NCBI GenBank assembly: GCA_002083775.1
Contig: MTEI01000002.1
Coordinates: 607,662-671,661, forward strand
Source of the DNA: Rhodoferax ferrireducens
Lineage (GTDB): Bacteria; Pseudomonadota; Gammaproteobacteria; Burkholderiales; Burkholderiaceae_C
DNA: 64,000 bases
Direction: 5' to 3'
Each line of letters begins with the position of its first letter. The stretch's first letter is position 1. Under the pieces are notes generated by a model. The model was not told the DNA's origin and made no database searches. It saw nothing but the letters and a program-made list of their open reading frames with translations. The position numbers were made by a program, and so were the translations under genes. Below are positions 51,185-59,831 of this stretch, one piece after another.

Positions 51185-52438
51185 TCAGACTGCGCCTGAG
51201 GCGACGGTGCCCAGGTCGCGCAGCACACCTTCGGCCACCGGGCCAGAGCGACGACTGGCTTTTTCACGCTCCAGCACGCGGTTGACCACTGCCCAGTCCA
51301 GGTCTAAAAAAGTGAGCAGCTCAAGCTTGTCTGCCATGGCCTGGACCAGCAATTTATTCACAGAATCCTTGGTGATCGGGCGACCGCCCAAACCGGCCAC
51401 CACGGTGTACACCGGCTGCGGGCGGTTGCGCACGGCACTGCGCACATCGCGCGAGACAATGCCACCAATGCCAACGGCGAAACATTTTTCAATGACCACA
51501 ATGCGCTCGGCGCGCACCGTGGCGTCGCGAATGGCAGAAATGGGGAATGGTCGGTACGAGGTGATGCCCAGCACACCCACCTTGTGGCCCTGGGCGCGCA
51601 AGTCGTCCACCGTGTCCTTGATGGTGCCCAGCACCGAACCCAGGGCGATGACGATGGTGTCAGCGTCTTCGGTCTGGTAGGTTTTGATCAGCCCACCCGA
51701 ATCACGGCCAAAAATGGCTTTGAATTCTGTAGCAACCTGCGGAATCAGATCCAGGGCCTGCATCTGTTTAGCGTGGGCCAAATAACGCACCTCGGTAAAG
51801 GCTTCGGGGCCGACCATGGCGCCAATCGTCACCGGATCGTTCGGGTCCAGCACTTGGCGCGGCTCATAGGGGGGCAGGAATTGGTCCACCTGCGCCTGGT
51901 CAGGCATGTCAACCCGCTCATAGGCGTGCGTCAAAATAAACCCGTCCATACACACCATCACCGGCAGCGACAACTCTTCGGCAATGCGAAACGCCTGGAT
52001 GTGCAGGTCCAGCGCCTCCTGGTTGGTCTCGGCAAACAGTTGCAGCCAACCCGCATCGCGCATGCTCATGCTGTCGGTGTGGTCGTTCCAGATGTTGATG
52101 GGGGCGCCAATGGCCCGGTTAGCCACCGTCATCACAATCGGCAGGCCCAGGCCCGAGGCGTTGTAAACCGCCTCCGCCATGTACAGCAGCCCCTGGCTCG
52201 CGGTGGCGGTGTAGGAGCGCGCCCCGGCAGCCGATGACCCGATGGCCACGCTCAAGGCAGCAAACTCGGACTCGACGTTGATGAACTCGCAGGGTGTGAG
52301 TGCGCCGGATTTGACCAGCTCACCCAGGCCTTCGACGATGTGCGTCTGCGGCGAAATCGGGTAGGCGCAAATCACTTCAGGACGGCTGAGTGCCACCGCC
52401 TGCGCTACGGCATGCGAGCCTTCGCATTGTTCAAGCAT
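51185..52438 (-). CDS. 2-oxoacid:acceptor oxidoreductase alpha subunit
   Basis: This 417-residue alpha subunit has the pyrimidine-domain signature NVESEFAALSVAIGSSAAGARSY split across residues 75-97, with the catalytic region ATASQGLLYMAEA. It forms the oxidoreductase with the beta and gamma chains. Its ATG overlaps the gamma stop by 8 nt, so the two are coupled. Confidence 0.88.
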   Translation of the reverse strand: MLEQCEGSHAVAQAVALSRPEVICAYPISPQTHIVEGLGELVKSGALTPCEFINVESEFAALSVAIGSSAAGARSYTATASQGLLYMAEAVYNASGLGLPIVMTVANRAIGAPINIWNDHTDSMSMRDAGWLQLFAETNQEALDLHIQAFRIAEELSLPVMVCMDGFILTHAYERVDMPDQAQVDQFLPPYEPRQVLDPNDPVTIGAMVGPEAFTEVRYLAHAKQMQALDLIPQVATEFKAIFGRDSGGLIKTYQTEDADTIVIALGSVLGTIKDTVDDLRAQGHKVGVLGITSYRPFPISAIRDATVRAERIVVIEKCFAVGIGGIVSRDVRSAVRNRPQPVYTVVAGLGGRPITKDSVNKLLVQAMADKLELLTFLDLDWAVVNRVLEREKASRRSGPVAEGVLRDLGTVASGAV

Positions 52439-53021
52439 GGTTGGTCTCCTTGGCTTTTTCTTCCTGCGCCATCACGATATCAAATGCCTCTTTGGCAGCA
52501 GCCTGGTTGCCCTTGGCCACCATACCAGAGAACTTCTGGTCAATCGCCTTCAGCACCGCATCGAGCGAAATCAGCCCGCCCAAAGCGGCAAACGCGCCAA
52601 GCAGGGGCACGTTGGGCACGGGTCGGCCCACGTGTTTCATCGCCAGTTCACTGGCCGGCACGATCAGCAGACGCTCAGGCCTGAATCCCTTGACAAATTC
52701 CTCAAGCCCCATCTCGCTGAAACTGCGGGTGGTGTTGATCAGGATGTAGCCGTCTTTTTTGAGGCCGCTGAACACATCCACCTGGTGTAACAGCGTAGGG
52801 TCCTGAATGATGATGGCGTCGGGTTGCATGATGGGCTCACGCAGGCGGATCTCTTTGTCGTCCATACGGCAGAACGCCACCACGGGTGCGCCGGTGCGCT
52901 CAGAGCCAAAACTGGGAAAGGCCTGCGCGTGCTTGCCACCCAAAAAAGCCGCGATGGACAACATCTCGGCGCCTGTAACCACGCCTTGACCGCCACGGCC
53001 ATGGATTCGTACCTGAAACAT
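52431..53021 (-). CDS. 2-oxoacid:acceptor oxidoreductase gamma subunit
   Basis: This 196-residue gamma-domain protein starts MFQVRIHGRGGQGVVTGAEM, the family signature. It is the first gene of gamma-alpha-beta-GltD/PorD. ATG 53021 follows GGAG. An FNR-like site is 93 bp upstream, consistent with expression when oxygen is low. Confidence 0.88.
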   Translation of the reverse strand: MFQVRIHGRGGQGVVTGAEMLSIAAFLGGKHAQAFPSFGSERTGAPVVAFCRMDDKEIRLREPIMQPDAIIIQDPTLLHQVDVFSGLKKDGYILINTTRSFSEMGLEEFVKGFRPERLLIVPASELAMKHVGRPVPNVPLLGAFAALGGLISLDAVLKAIDQKFSGMVAKGNQAAAKEAFDIVMAQEEKAKETNHA

Positions 53022-53113
53022 GAGTTGCTCCTCAATATGCATGTGACCCAGCCCAAAACTGGTTGGATCTTTTTTTGCAAACCGCAATGTAAATTCACAG
53101 GGCAAAAAGAGTG

Positions 53114-53127
53114 TTGATGCAGGTCAA
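53114..53127 (-). promoter_or_regulatory. FNR/ANR-type site upstream of the oxidoreductase operon
   Basis: TTGATGCAGGTCAA matches TTGAT-N4-ATCAA at nine of ten conserved positions. It is 93 bp before the gamma subunit start, in the divergent region shared with the hemerythrin gene. Confidence 0.55.
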
Positions 53128-53170
53128 TAATAACTGACGGTCGACTGACACAAGCTTGGCTTCGCTCTTT

Positions 53171-53184
53171 GTGACATGCATCAA
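53171..53184 (+). promoter_or_regulatory. Second, weaker FNR-like site near the hemerythrin gene
   Basis: GTGACATGCATCAA matches the FNR consensus at eight of ten positions and lies 59 bp before the hemerythrin start. Confidence 0.35.
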
Positions 53185-53242
53185 AGCACTTGGCCCAAAC
53201 TTGCCTATGCTCGCGGCTTTGCTATTTTTGAAAGGATGTGTC

Positions 53243-53749
53243 ATGGCCGTGTTGCAATGGTCCGAAACCTTCGCGCTGGGAATGCAGGTCATGGATGAGA
53301 CTCACCTCGAATTTGTCAACATTCTGGCCGAAGTGGTCAACGCCCCCGATACTGACCTGATGCCGCTGTGGCAGACGATGGTAGACCATACGGATGCGCA
53401 CTTCGCCCGTGAAGACCGCTGGATGCTAGACACCGGCTTTGCTGCCAACAACTGCCACACCACCCAGCATCAGATTGTGCTGAAGGTCATGCGCGAAGGC
53501 CTGAAGCGTGGCAACGCGGGGCATCTGGCCGTGGTACGGCAGATGGCCGATGAGCTGGGCGTGTGGTTTGCACAGCATGCCAACGCCATGGATGCCGCGC
53601 TAGCCCTGCATTTGCGCAATGTGGGCTACAACGACCAAACCGGTGAGATTCTGCTGCCGCAGCTGCTTCCCACCGAAGACATTGAAGGCTGCCACGGCAC
53701 CAGTTGCACGCCGCAAGACACACCCGACGCTAAACTGCACAGCTTTTGA
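53243..53749 (+). CDS. Bacteriohemerythrin
   Basis: This 168-residue single-domain hemerythrin has all seven diiron ligands at the expected spacing: H21, H53, E57, H72, H76, H112 and D117. It binds O2 reversibly and may buffer or deliver oxygen in the cytoplasm. ATG 53243 follows AAAGGA. It is divergent from an Fe-S-rich, oxygen-sensitive enzyme operon, which suggests a protective role. A roughly 40-residue C-terminal tail with two Cys (EGCHGTSC) extends beyond the domain. Confidence 0.9.
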   Translation: MAVLQWSETFALGMQVMDETHLEFVNILAEVVNAPDTDLMPLWQTMVDHTDAHFAREDRWMLDTGFAANNCHTTQHQIVLKVMREGLKRGNAGHLAVVRQMADELGVWFAQHANAMDAALALHLRNVGYNDQTGEILLPQLLPTEDIEGCHGTSCTPQDTPDAKLHSF

Positions 53750-53787
53750 GCTGCACGACTGGGGTTGTTGCCAGCTTGATTTTTAAC

Positions 53788-53846
53788 TTTTTTCATAGCT
53801 ATCAGCCCTTATATCTAAAGGGCTAGAGGCCAATTTTTTATATAAA
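53788..53846. repeat. Palindromic element family A (before the RidA gene)
   Basis: CATAGCTATCAGCCCTTATA and TAAAGGGCTAGAGGCCAATT fit the family consensus well. It ends just before the ribosome-binding site (AAAGGA) of the RidA gene, so it lies in that gene's 5' leader. Confidence 0.82.
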
Positions 53847-53854
53847 GGACCACC

Positions 53855-54313
53855 ATGAGCATTTACGCCAAACTCACCGAACTGGCCATCACCCTGCCTC
53901 CCATCGCCATTCCGGCAGCGGCTTATGTGCCGTTTGTGCAAACGGGCAACCTGGTGTTTCTGAGCGGCCACATTGCCAAGAAAGACGGCAAGGCCTGGGT
54001 CGGCCAGCTGGGCAACAACATGGCCACCGATGAAGGCAAGCTGGCCGCACGCAGCATCGCCATTGAGTTGCTGGGCACGTTGCATGCCGCTGTAGGCGAC
54101 CTCAACCGCGTGACGCGCATTGTCAAAGTGATGTCGCTGGTCAACAGCACCGGGGATTACACCGAGCAACATCTGGTGACCAACGGTGCCAGCGAACTGA
54201 TTGGCCAAGTGTTTGGCGCCGAGAAAGGCGCGCATGCCCGCAGCGCCTTTGGCGTGGCGCAACTCCCGATGGGGGCTTGCGTCGAGATCGAGATGATTGC
54301 CGAAGTCGCCTGA
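53855..54313 (+). CDS. RidA/YjgF-family protein
   Basis: This 152-residue chorismate-mutase-like RidA fold, of the longer RidA subclass, has the blocks LVFLSGHIAKKDG and the C-terminal GVAQLPMGACVEIEMIAEVA. RidA proteins hydrolyse reactive enamine/imine intermediates made by PLP enzymes. It may or may not have deaminase activity; the catalytic Arg of RidA proper was not identified. It overlaps no other gene. Confidence 0.85.
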   Translation: MSIYAKLTELAITLPPIAIPAAAYVPFVQTGNLVFLSGHIAKKDGKAWVGQLGNNMATDEGKLAARSIAIELLGTLHAAVGDLNRVTRIVKVMSLVNSTGDYTEQHLVTNGASELIGQVFGAEKGAHARSAFGVAQLPMGACVEIEMIAEVA

Positions 54314-54316
54314 GCG

Positions 54317-56143
54317 TTAAAAGGTTTCCCAGTCTGACTCTGCCGCTGCTTTGGCGGGCGCGGGTTTCAGAGCCACACCGGGCTTGACCGACACCGGCTT
54401 GGTCAAAGTGGGTGGGTTGGCCATGGGCCTGCCGCCTGCTGCCTTGATTGGGGCAGCCAACTTCTTCGCAGCCGGTGCACTTGGCAAAGCTGCCTTGGCC
54501 TGCGGCCTGGCCAAAGCCGTGGGGCGCTTGTAAGCCAGAGCTTGCGGGCGCGGTGTGATGTCCCGCGTGGGCCGTTGCGGCATCGTCGCCAAGGCCCGGC
54601 CATCGGTCTTGAACACCGCCACGGCGCGCGCCAGTTGGTCGGCCTGGTCGCGCAGGCTCTCGGCGGCAGCGGCGCTTTGTTCCACCAGCGCCGCGTTTTG
54701 CTGGGTCATCTGATCCAGGCCACCAATGGCCTGGTTGATGCCCGAAATTTCGGCGCTTTGCAGGCCCGAGGCGGAAGTGATCTCGCCAATCACATCAGCC
54801 ACTTTGCGCACCGACGACACGATATCGTTCATGGTGGCACCGGCGTCCGACACCAGTTGCGTGCCTGAGGCCACCTTGTCCACCGAGGTATTGATCAGCA
54901 TCTTGATCTCTTTGGCCGCCTCGGCGCTGCGCTGCGCCAGGCTGCGCACCTCAGACGCCACCACGGCAAAACCGCGGCCCTGCTCACCGGCACGCGCTGC
55001 TTCCACGGCGGCATTGAGCGCCAGAATATTAGTCTGGAAGGCAATGCCATCAATCACACCAATGATGTCGGCAATCTTGCGGCTGCTGGTATTGATGTCT
55101 TCCATGGTGGTCACCACCTGCTGCACCACCTGGCCGCCACGTTGCGCCACATTGGAGGCATTGGCAGCCAAGGTGCTGGCCTGGCGGGCGTTGTCGGCAC
55201 TGATCTGCACGGTTTGCGTCAGGTGGTCCATGCTGGAAGCGGTGGACTGCAGGTTGCCAGAGGTCTGCTCGGTGCGGTGGGCCAGGTCGTTGTTGCCCTG
55301 GGCGATCTCAGCGCTGGCAGTGGCGATGCTATCGGTGCTCTGGCGAACCTGGTTGACCATGGCGCCCAGCGAGGCACTCATGCGGGCCAGCGACTTCATC
55401 AGGTCACCAAACTCGTCGCCGCGGGTGGTGTCGATGGTCATGCTCAGGTCACCCTGGGCGATTTTGGCGGCCAGTTCATTGGCTACCGTCAAAGGATGAC
55501 GGATCGACCGGATCAGCCAGGCCGCACCGGCCACGATCAACAGCAACAGCAGCAGCATCAGGCCGCTGGCCATCAAAATCAGATTCTTGGCGCGTTCGGC
55601 ATAACGCGCACGGGTGCTTTCGAAACTCTGCTCCTGCATAGCCACAAAATCCCGCTGCGACTTCTGATACGCGTCCATGGCAGGCTGAAACACCGTGCCA
55701 ATGGTGGCCACCGACTCCTCTTGCAGCCCCTCGGCACGCTGCTTCATGGCAATGGCACGTGCATCCAGCACAGCCTTGCGGTTGGTGGCAATGGCTTTGA
55801 GCTGGTTGCGGTCTTGCGCTGTCAGGTCTTCGGCCTCAATGGCTTTCTGGATTTTGCTGATTTGCGCCGAGGTCTCGGCAATGACATCTTTCAGTCCCGC
55901 TTCCAGCGCCGGATCAGCGCTCAGCATCAAGGCCTGGGTGCGGGCGGAATTACTTTGTGACAAGGCGGCCCAGCGCATTGCTTCTTTCACGCGGACGTTC
56001 AGCTTGTCCAGTTCGACGGCACTCTGGGCGCGGTCGCTGACCGATTGCAGCGCGGTGTAGCCCACCACCAGGGCAATACCCAGCACTATCAACCCGGTAG
56101 ACAGCCACAGCTTGGACGCCAGGCGAAGGTTTTGTAGATTCAT
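54317..56143 (-). CDS. Methyl-accepting chemotaxis protein with CheR-tethering tail
   Basis: This 608-residue receptor has an N-terminal TM (about residues 10-30), a four-helix-bundle-type periplasmic domain and a second TM with a run of Leu ([17 protein letters not shown]). HAMP and the signalling hairpin ([28 protein letters not shown]) follow. The last 120 residues are an Ala/Pro/Lys-rich linker ending DWETF, close to the NWETF pentapeptide that tethers CheR/CheB. The ligand is unknown. ATG 56143 aligns with the first TM. Confidence 0.93.
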   Translation of the reverse strand: MNLQNLRLASKLWLSTGLIVLGIALVVGYTALQSVSDRAQSAVELDKLNVRVKEAMRWAALSQSNSARTQALMLSADPALEAGLKDVIAETSAQISKIQKAIEAEDLTAQDRNQLKAIATNRKAVLDARAIAMKQRAEGLQEESVATIGTVFQPAMDAYQKSQRDFVAMQEQSFESTRARYAERAKNLILMASGLMLLLLLLIVAGAAWLIRSIRHPLTVANELAAKIAQGDLSMTIDTTRGDEFGDLMKSLARMSASLGAMVNQVRQSTDSIATASAEIAQGNNDLAHRTEQTSGNLQSTASSMDHLTQTVQISADNARQASTLAANASNVAQRGGQVVQQVVTTMEDINTSSRKIADIIGVIDGIAFQTNILALNAAVEAARAGEQGRGFAVVASEVRSLAQRSAEAAKEIKMLINTSVDKVASGTQLVSDAGATMNDIVSSVRKVADVIGEITSASGLQSAEISGINQAIGGLDQMTQQNAALVEQSAAAAESLRDQADQLARAVAVFKTDGRALATMPQRPTRDITPRPQALAYKRPTALARPQAKAALPSAPAAKKLAAPIKAAGGRPMANPPTLTKPVSVKPGVALKPAPAKAAAESDWETF

Positions 56144-56239
56144 GAATATCTCCAAACGACGGGGCGACGCACCCAAATTTTTGACATCTGACAATGGTAA
56201 CGCGCGCTCAGCCCGCCTCTGATCGGGCAAACGACGAAT

Positions 56240-56716
56240 TTACAGCCGATGCATGCGCTGTGAAGCCACATCCGCCAGCTGCGCGGCACTCACCTGCCCC
56301 GGGGCAATCTCGGCCAGCGGCACCAGTACAAAAGCGCGCTGCAACATGCGCGGGTGCGGCACCTGCAAAACAGGGCTGTTGATCACTGCATCCCCGTACA
56401 GCAAAATATCCAGATCCAGCGTGCGCGGCGCGTTGACGTAGGGCCGCTGGCGACCCTGGGCATTTTCCAGTTGCTGCAGTTGCGTCAGCAGTTCAGGTGC
56501 GCTTAAAGTGGTTTGCAGCGCTACCACGGCATTGATGAAGTCCGGGCCACTGGCTTCCAGCGGCGCCGTGCGGTACAGACTGGAGGCGCGTACCAGGCGC
56601 GTACCAGGCAGCTTACCCAGCGCGTCGACAGCGGCTAAAACGCTGGCACGTGCATCACCCAGATTGGCGCCCAGCGCCACATAAGCCAGCACCTCGGGGC
56701 TGCCAGCCTCGCTCAT
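56240..56716 (-). CDS. folK: 6-hydroxymethyl-7,8-dihydropterin pyrophosphokinase
   Basis: This 158-residue HPPK makes the pterin pyrophosphate used in folate synthesis. The N-terminal YVALGANLGDA, central RTAPLEASGPDFINAVV and the signature RTLDLDILLYGD are intact. It lies 18 bp after pcnB in the same direction, a common pairing. Confidence 0.95.
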   Translation of the reverse strand: MSEAGSPEVLAYVALGANLGDARASVLAAVDALGKLPGTRLVRASSLYRTAPLEASGPDFINAVVALQTTLSAPELLTQLQQLENAQGRQRPYVNAPRTLDLDILLYGDAVINSPVLQVPHPRMLQRAFVLVPLAEIAPGQVSAAQLADVASQRMHRL

Positions 56717-56734
56717 CTGGTCAAGCCAGACAAC

Positions 56735-58357
56735 TCAGGATGTCGCATCAGGCTTGGGAACTGCAGGCTCGCCACCATCTGCCCCCCCTGGCGCATTCTC
56801 GCCCGCACCGCGGCTGGGGCTGCGGCGCCTGCGGCGGCGTTTTTTAGGCGCATCCATGGCGTCGGTGGCAGGGTGCGCAGCGTCGCTGCCAGCAGGGTCT
56901 TGGGCCGAAGCGGCAGCATCAGCCTGTTCTTCAGCACCACGCGCTGGCACTTTGTGCACGCGCGGCACGCGGGCGGGTTTGGGCCGCTGTTGTTGCTCCA
57001 GCTTGACCTCGTCCACCATGTCCTGGCGCAGGTTGTCGTCGGCCAGGCTGAATTCTTCCCACCAGTCAGACAGCACTTCGTCCAGTTCGCCGTTTTCGGC
57101 ACGCAGGCGCATGAAGTCAAACGCCGCCCTGAAGCGCGGTTGTTCCACCAGGCCAAAAGGGGCGCTGCCAACCCGCTTCTCAAAGCGCGGCTGCATGGTC
57201 CAGATGTCGCGCATGTCACCACCGAGCTTGCCACGCCCGGACACATCGCCAATACGCGCGTTGAAGGCGTCGTCAATCGCGTCCATCAGCGCCGGGTGCG
57301 AGTGCTGGCGCGCCGCCAGACGCTTGGCCCAGCCGTCGCGTACATCGGCCCACAACACGCAGGCCAGCAAAAAGCTCGGCGCCACCGGCTTGCCCTCGCC
57401 CACGCGGCGGTCAGTATCCATAAGCGCCGCCTTGACAAACGGCTGCTCGGCACGCTCCACCACCACATCAAGCAGCGGGTAAATGCCGCGCGCCATGCCC
57501 AACTCCTTGAGCTTGTCGATGGACGCCAGGGCGTGGCCGGTTTGCAGCAACTTGAGCATTTCGTCAAACATGCGGCTTTGCGGTACCTCCAGCAACAGCT
57601 TCTGGCTGTTGACCAGCGGTGCGGCGGTTTTGGCGTCAAGTTTGAAGCCCAGGCCATGCAATTTGGCACCAAAACGCACCGCGCGGATGATGCGCACCGG
57701 GTCTTCGCGGTAACGCGTGGCGGCGTCACCAATCATGCGGATCACGCGCGCCTTGGCGTCTTTCATGCCGTGGTGGTAGTCGACCACGATCTGCGTCTCG
57801 GGGTCGTAATACATGGCGTTGATGGTGAAGTCGCGCCGCGCCGCGTCCTCGTCCTGCGGGCCCCAGACGTTGTCGCGCAGCACCCGCCCGGTGCTGTCCA
57901 CGGCGTGTTTCATGCCGGCCAGGTCACTCTTGCTGGTTTTTTCATTGCCGGCCACCTGCTCAGCGGCCGCATTGTCGAGATAGGCACGGAAGGTGGAGAC
58001 CTCAATCACCTCATGCTCACGCCCGCGCCCGTACACCACGTGCACGATGCGAAAGCGCCGCCCGATGATGAAGGCGCGGCGGAACAGGTTTTTCACCTGC
58101 TCGGGCGTGGCGTTGGTGGCCACGTCAAAGTCTTTGGGGGCCAGGCCGAGCATCAGGTCGCGCACCGCGCCGCCCACGATGTAGGCCTCAAAACCGGCCG
58201 CCTTCAGGGTACGCACCACGTTGTTGGCGCGTTCGTCCACCAAAGCCGGGTTGATGCCGTGGACTTCAGGGCCAATTTCGGCACGTTTACCAAATGGGTT
58301 GTGGGCTGCGACAGGGGCAGATTTGCCCAGAAGTTTGTCGATGAATCTTTTGATCAT
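56735..58357 (-). CDS. pcnB: Poly(A) polymerase I
   Basis: This 540-residue class II nucleotidyltransferase of the PcnB type has YIVGGAVRDLMLG and KDFDVATNA, carrying the catalytic Asp pair, near residue 60. RNA-binding helical domains and a basic, low-complexity C-terminal tail (KKRRRRRRSPSRG) follow. It adds 3' poly(A) tails that promote RNA decay. The long tail after residue 470 is Ala/Pro/Asp-rich and variable in this group. ATG 58357 is used. Confidence 0.93.
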   Translation of the reverse strand: MIKRFIDKLLGKSAPVAAHNPFGKRAEIGPEVHGINPALVDERANNVVRTLKAAGFEAYIVGGAVRDLMLGLAPKDFDVATNATPEQVKNLFRRAFIIGRRFRIVHVVYGRGREHEVIEVSTFRAYLDNAAAEQVAGNEKTSKSDLAGMKHAVDSTGRVLRDNVWGPQDEDAARRDFTINAMYYDPETQIVVDYHHGMKDAKARVIRMIGDAATRYREDPVRIIRAVRFGAKLHGLGFKLDAKTAAPLVNSQKLLLEVPQSRMFDEMLKLLQTGHALASIDKLKELGMARGIYPLLDVVVERAEQPFVKAALMDTDRRVGEGKPVAPSFLLACVLWADVRDGWAKRLAARQHSHPALMDAIDDAFNARIGDVSGRGKLGGDMRDIWTMQPRFEKRVGSAPFGLVEQPRFRAAFDFMRLRAENGELDEVLSDWWEEFSLADDNLRQDMVDEVKLEQQQRPKPARVPRVHKVPARGAEEQADAAASAQDPAGSDAAHPATDAMDAPKKRRRRRRSPSRGAGENAPGGADGGEPAVPKPDATS

Positions 58358-58384
58358 TGTTGTTGGTGGTTTGTCAATTTCTGG

Positions 58385-58456
58385 CTGTCATCCCGGACGT
58401 GATCCAGGATCCACGGTTGCCATTGCATGGATGGCGGATCAAGTCCGCCATGACAC
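58385..58456. repeat. REP-like double hairpin, family B copy 3
   Basis: TGTCATCCCGGACGTGATCC with AGGATCC, then ATGGCGGATCAAGTCCGCCATGACA, give two hairpins bounded by TGTCAT and ATGACA, as in the copy at 1428. It lies between pcnB and the HAD gene. Confidence 0.75.
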
Positions 58457-58470
58457 CTTTTGTATACAGG

Positions 58471-59142
58471 TCAGTCTCTAAAAAGCTCAAGTATGCGCCA
58501 GCCGCGCGCGTTGGCAATGGCTCGCAGGCGGGCGTCGGGGTTGGTGGCCACCGGGTGGGTCACGTGCTCCAGCAGCGGCAGGTCGTTGATGGAGTCTGAA
58601 TAAAACGTGCTCTCCACGTCCTCCCAGCTCAGTTGGCGGCTGGCCAGCCACTCTTGCACACGCGCCACCTTGCCTTCGCGGAAGGACGGCGTGCCCTCAA
58701 TTTCGCCGGTGAACCAGCCGTTGGCCGGGTCGCGCGCCAGGTTGATGGCAATCAGTTCGGGCACACCAAAAGCAGCGGCAATGGGGCGGGTGACAAATTC
58801 ATTGGTGGCTGTGACGATGACCACCGCATCCCCCGCTGCCTGGTGGCTTTGCACCAGCTGCATGGCTTGCGGTTGTATGGCTTTTTGCACCACAGCCCTC
58901 ATGAAATCTGCGTGGGCAGCTACTGATTTTACAGCGCCTTGTTGACAGATGGCACGGGTGGCAAAACGCACGTAGTCATGAATATCGAGCGTGCCGGCCT
59001 TGTACTGCTGGTAGTAGGCGTCGTTTCTGGCGGCAAAGTCTGCCGCGTCGTTCCAGCCCAGCGCGGTGGTGAACACGCCCCATTCGTAGTCCGAGTCGAA
59101 GGGTATCAGGGTGTGGTCCAGGTCAAATAAAGCCAATTTCAT
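58471..59142 (-). CDS. HAD-IB family phosphatase
   Basis: This 223-residue SerB-like haloacid dehalogenase has motif I DLDHT near the N terminus, motif II TAT in VIVTATNEF, a Lys in FREGKVAR and motif IV YSDSINDLPLL. The substrate is uncertain. Its stop is near pcnB and its ATG overlaps the hda stop (ATGA), so it belongs to the perM-hda-HAD operon. The Burkholderiales order hda-HAD-pcnB-folK is preserved. Confidence 0.88.
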   Translation of the reverse strand: MKLALFDLDHTLIPFDSDYEWGVFTTALGWNDAADFAARNDAYYQQYKAGTLDIHDYVRFATRAICQQGAVKSVAAHADFMRAVVQKAIQPQAMQLVQSHQAAGDAVVIVTATNEFVTRPIAAAFGVPELIAINLARDPANGWFTGEIEGTPSFREGKVARVQEWLASRQLSWEDVESTFYSDSINDLPLLEHVTHPVATNPDARLRAIANARGWRILELFRD

Positions 59143-59831
59143 GCGTTATCCATCATGGTTTTGATCAGTGGGATGGTGATGGCGCGTTGGGTTTGCAGGG
59201 CGTAACCGTCCATCAGGTCAAGCAGTTCCATCAGGCTACCGAGGTCCCGGCTGAAGCGCGTCAACATGAAATCCATCACCTCGTCGGGGAGCAGCACACC
59301 GCGCGCCTCGGCGCTGGCGCGCAGCACCTCGCGGCGCTGCGGCTCATCCAGGGCTTGCAGCGCAAACACATGGCCCCAGCCCAGGCGGGTGCGCAAGTCG
59401 TCGCGCAATTTCAGGTCGGCCGGGGGCAAGCTGCCGGCGGCCAGCACGGCAATCTGCTGCGTCTGGGCGTTCACAAACCAGTTGAATGCCGCCTGCTGCT
59501 GCCCCGCATCAAATGCATGTACATCGTCCAAAAGCACCGCAGACCAAGTAGAGTCATACTCGTCAGCTATTGATAAAGTAGCATCGAGCCAACCCACGCG
59601 CTGGCCCTGCGCCTGCAAGGCGCTACGCAGGGCGCGCAGCAGGTGCGATTTGCCGCAGCCGCTTGGGCCCCACAAATAGGTAGGCACCGGTGAGCGTGGT
59701 GGGCCCGCCCTGCCTGGCTGACCCAGCCACAGTTGCAGGTGCTCCAGCGCCGCCGCGTTGGGGCCCGCGCAAAAATTGCTCAGGCTCGGGCCCTTGGCCA
59801 GGCCCATGTCCAGCACCAGTTGTTTCATCAT
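59139..59831 (-). CDS. hda: Hda, regulatory inactivator of DnaA
   Basis: This 230-residue AAA+ protein is related to DnaA domain III. The Walker A is GPSGCGKSHLL, and an N-terminal clamp-binding peptide (QLVLDM) replaces the usual QLxLxF-like motif. With the loaded sliding clamp it promotes DnaA-ATP hydrolysis. ATG 59831 overlaps the perM stop; the following ATG (59828) is equally possible. Confidence 0.9.
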   Translation of the reverse strand: MMKQLVLDMGLAKGPSLSNFCAGPNAAALEHLQLWLGQPGRAGPPRSPVPTYLWGPSGCGKSHLLRALRSALQAQGQRVGWLDATLSIADEYDSTWSAVLLDDVHAFDAGQQQAAFNWFVNAQTQQIAVLAAGSLPPADLKLRDDLRTRLGWGHVFALQALDEPQRREVLRASAEARGVLLPDEVMDFMLTRFSRDLGSLMELLDLMDGYALQTQRAITIPLIKTMMDNA

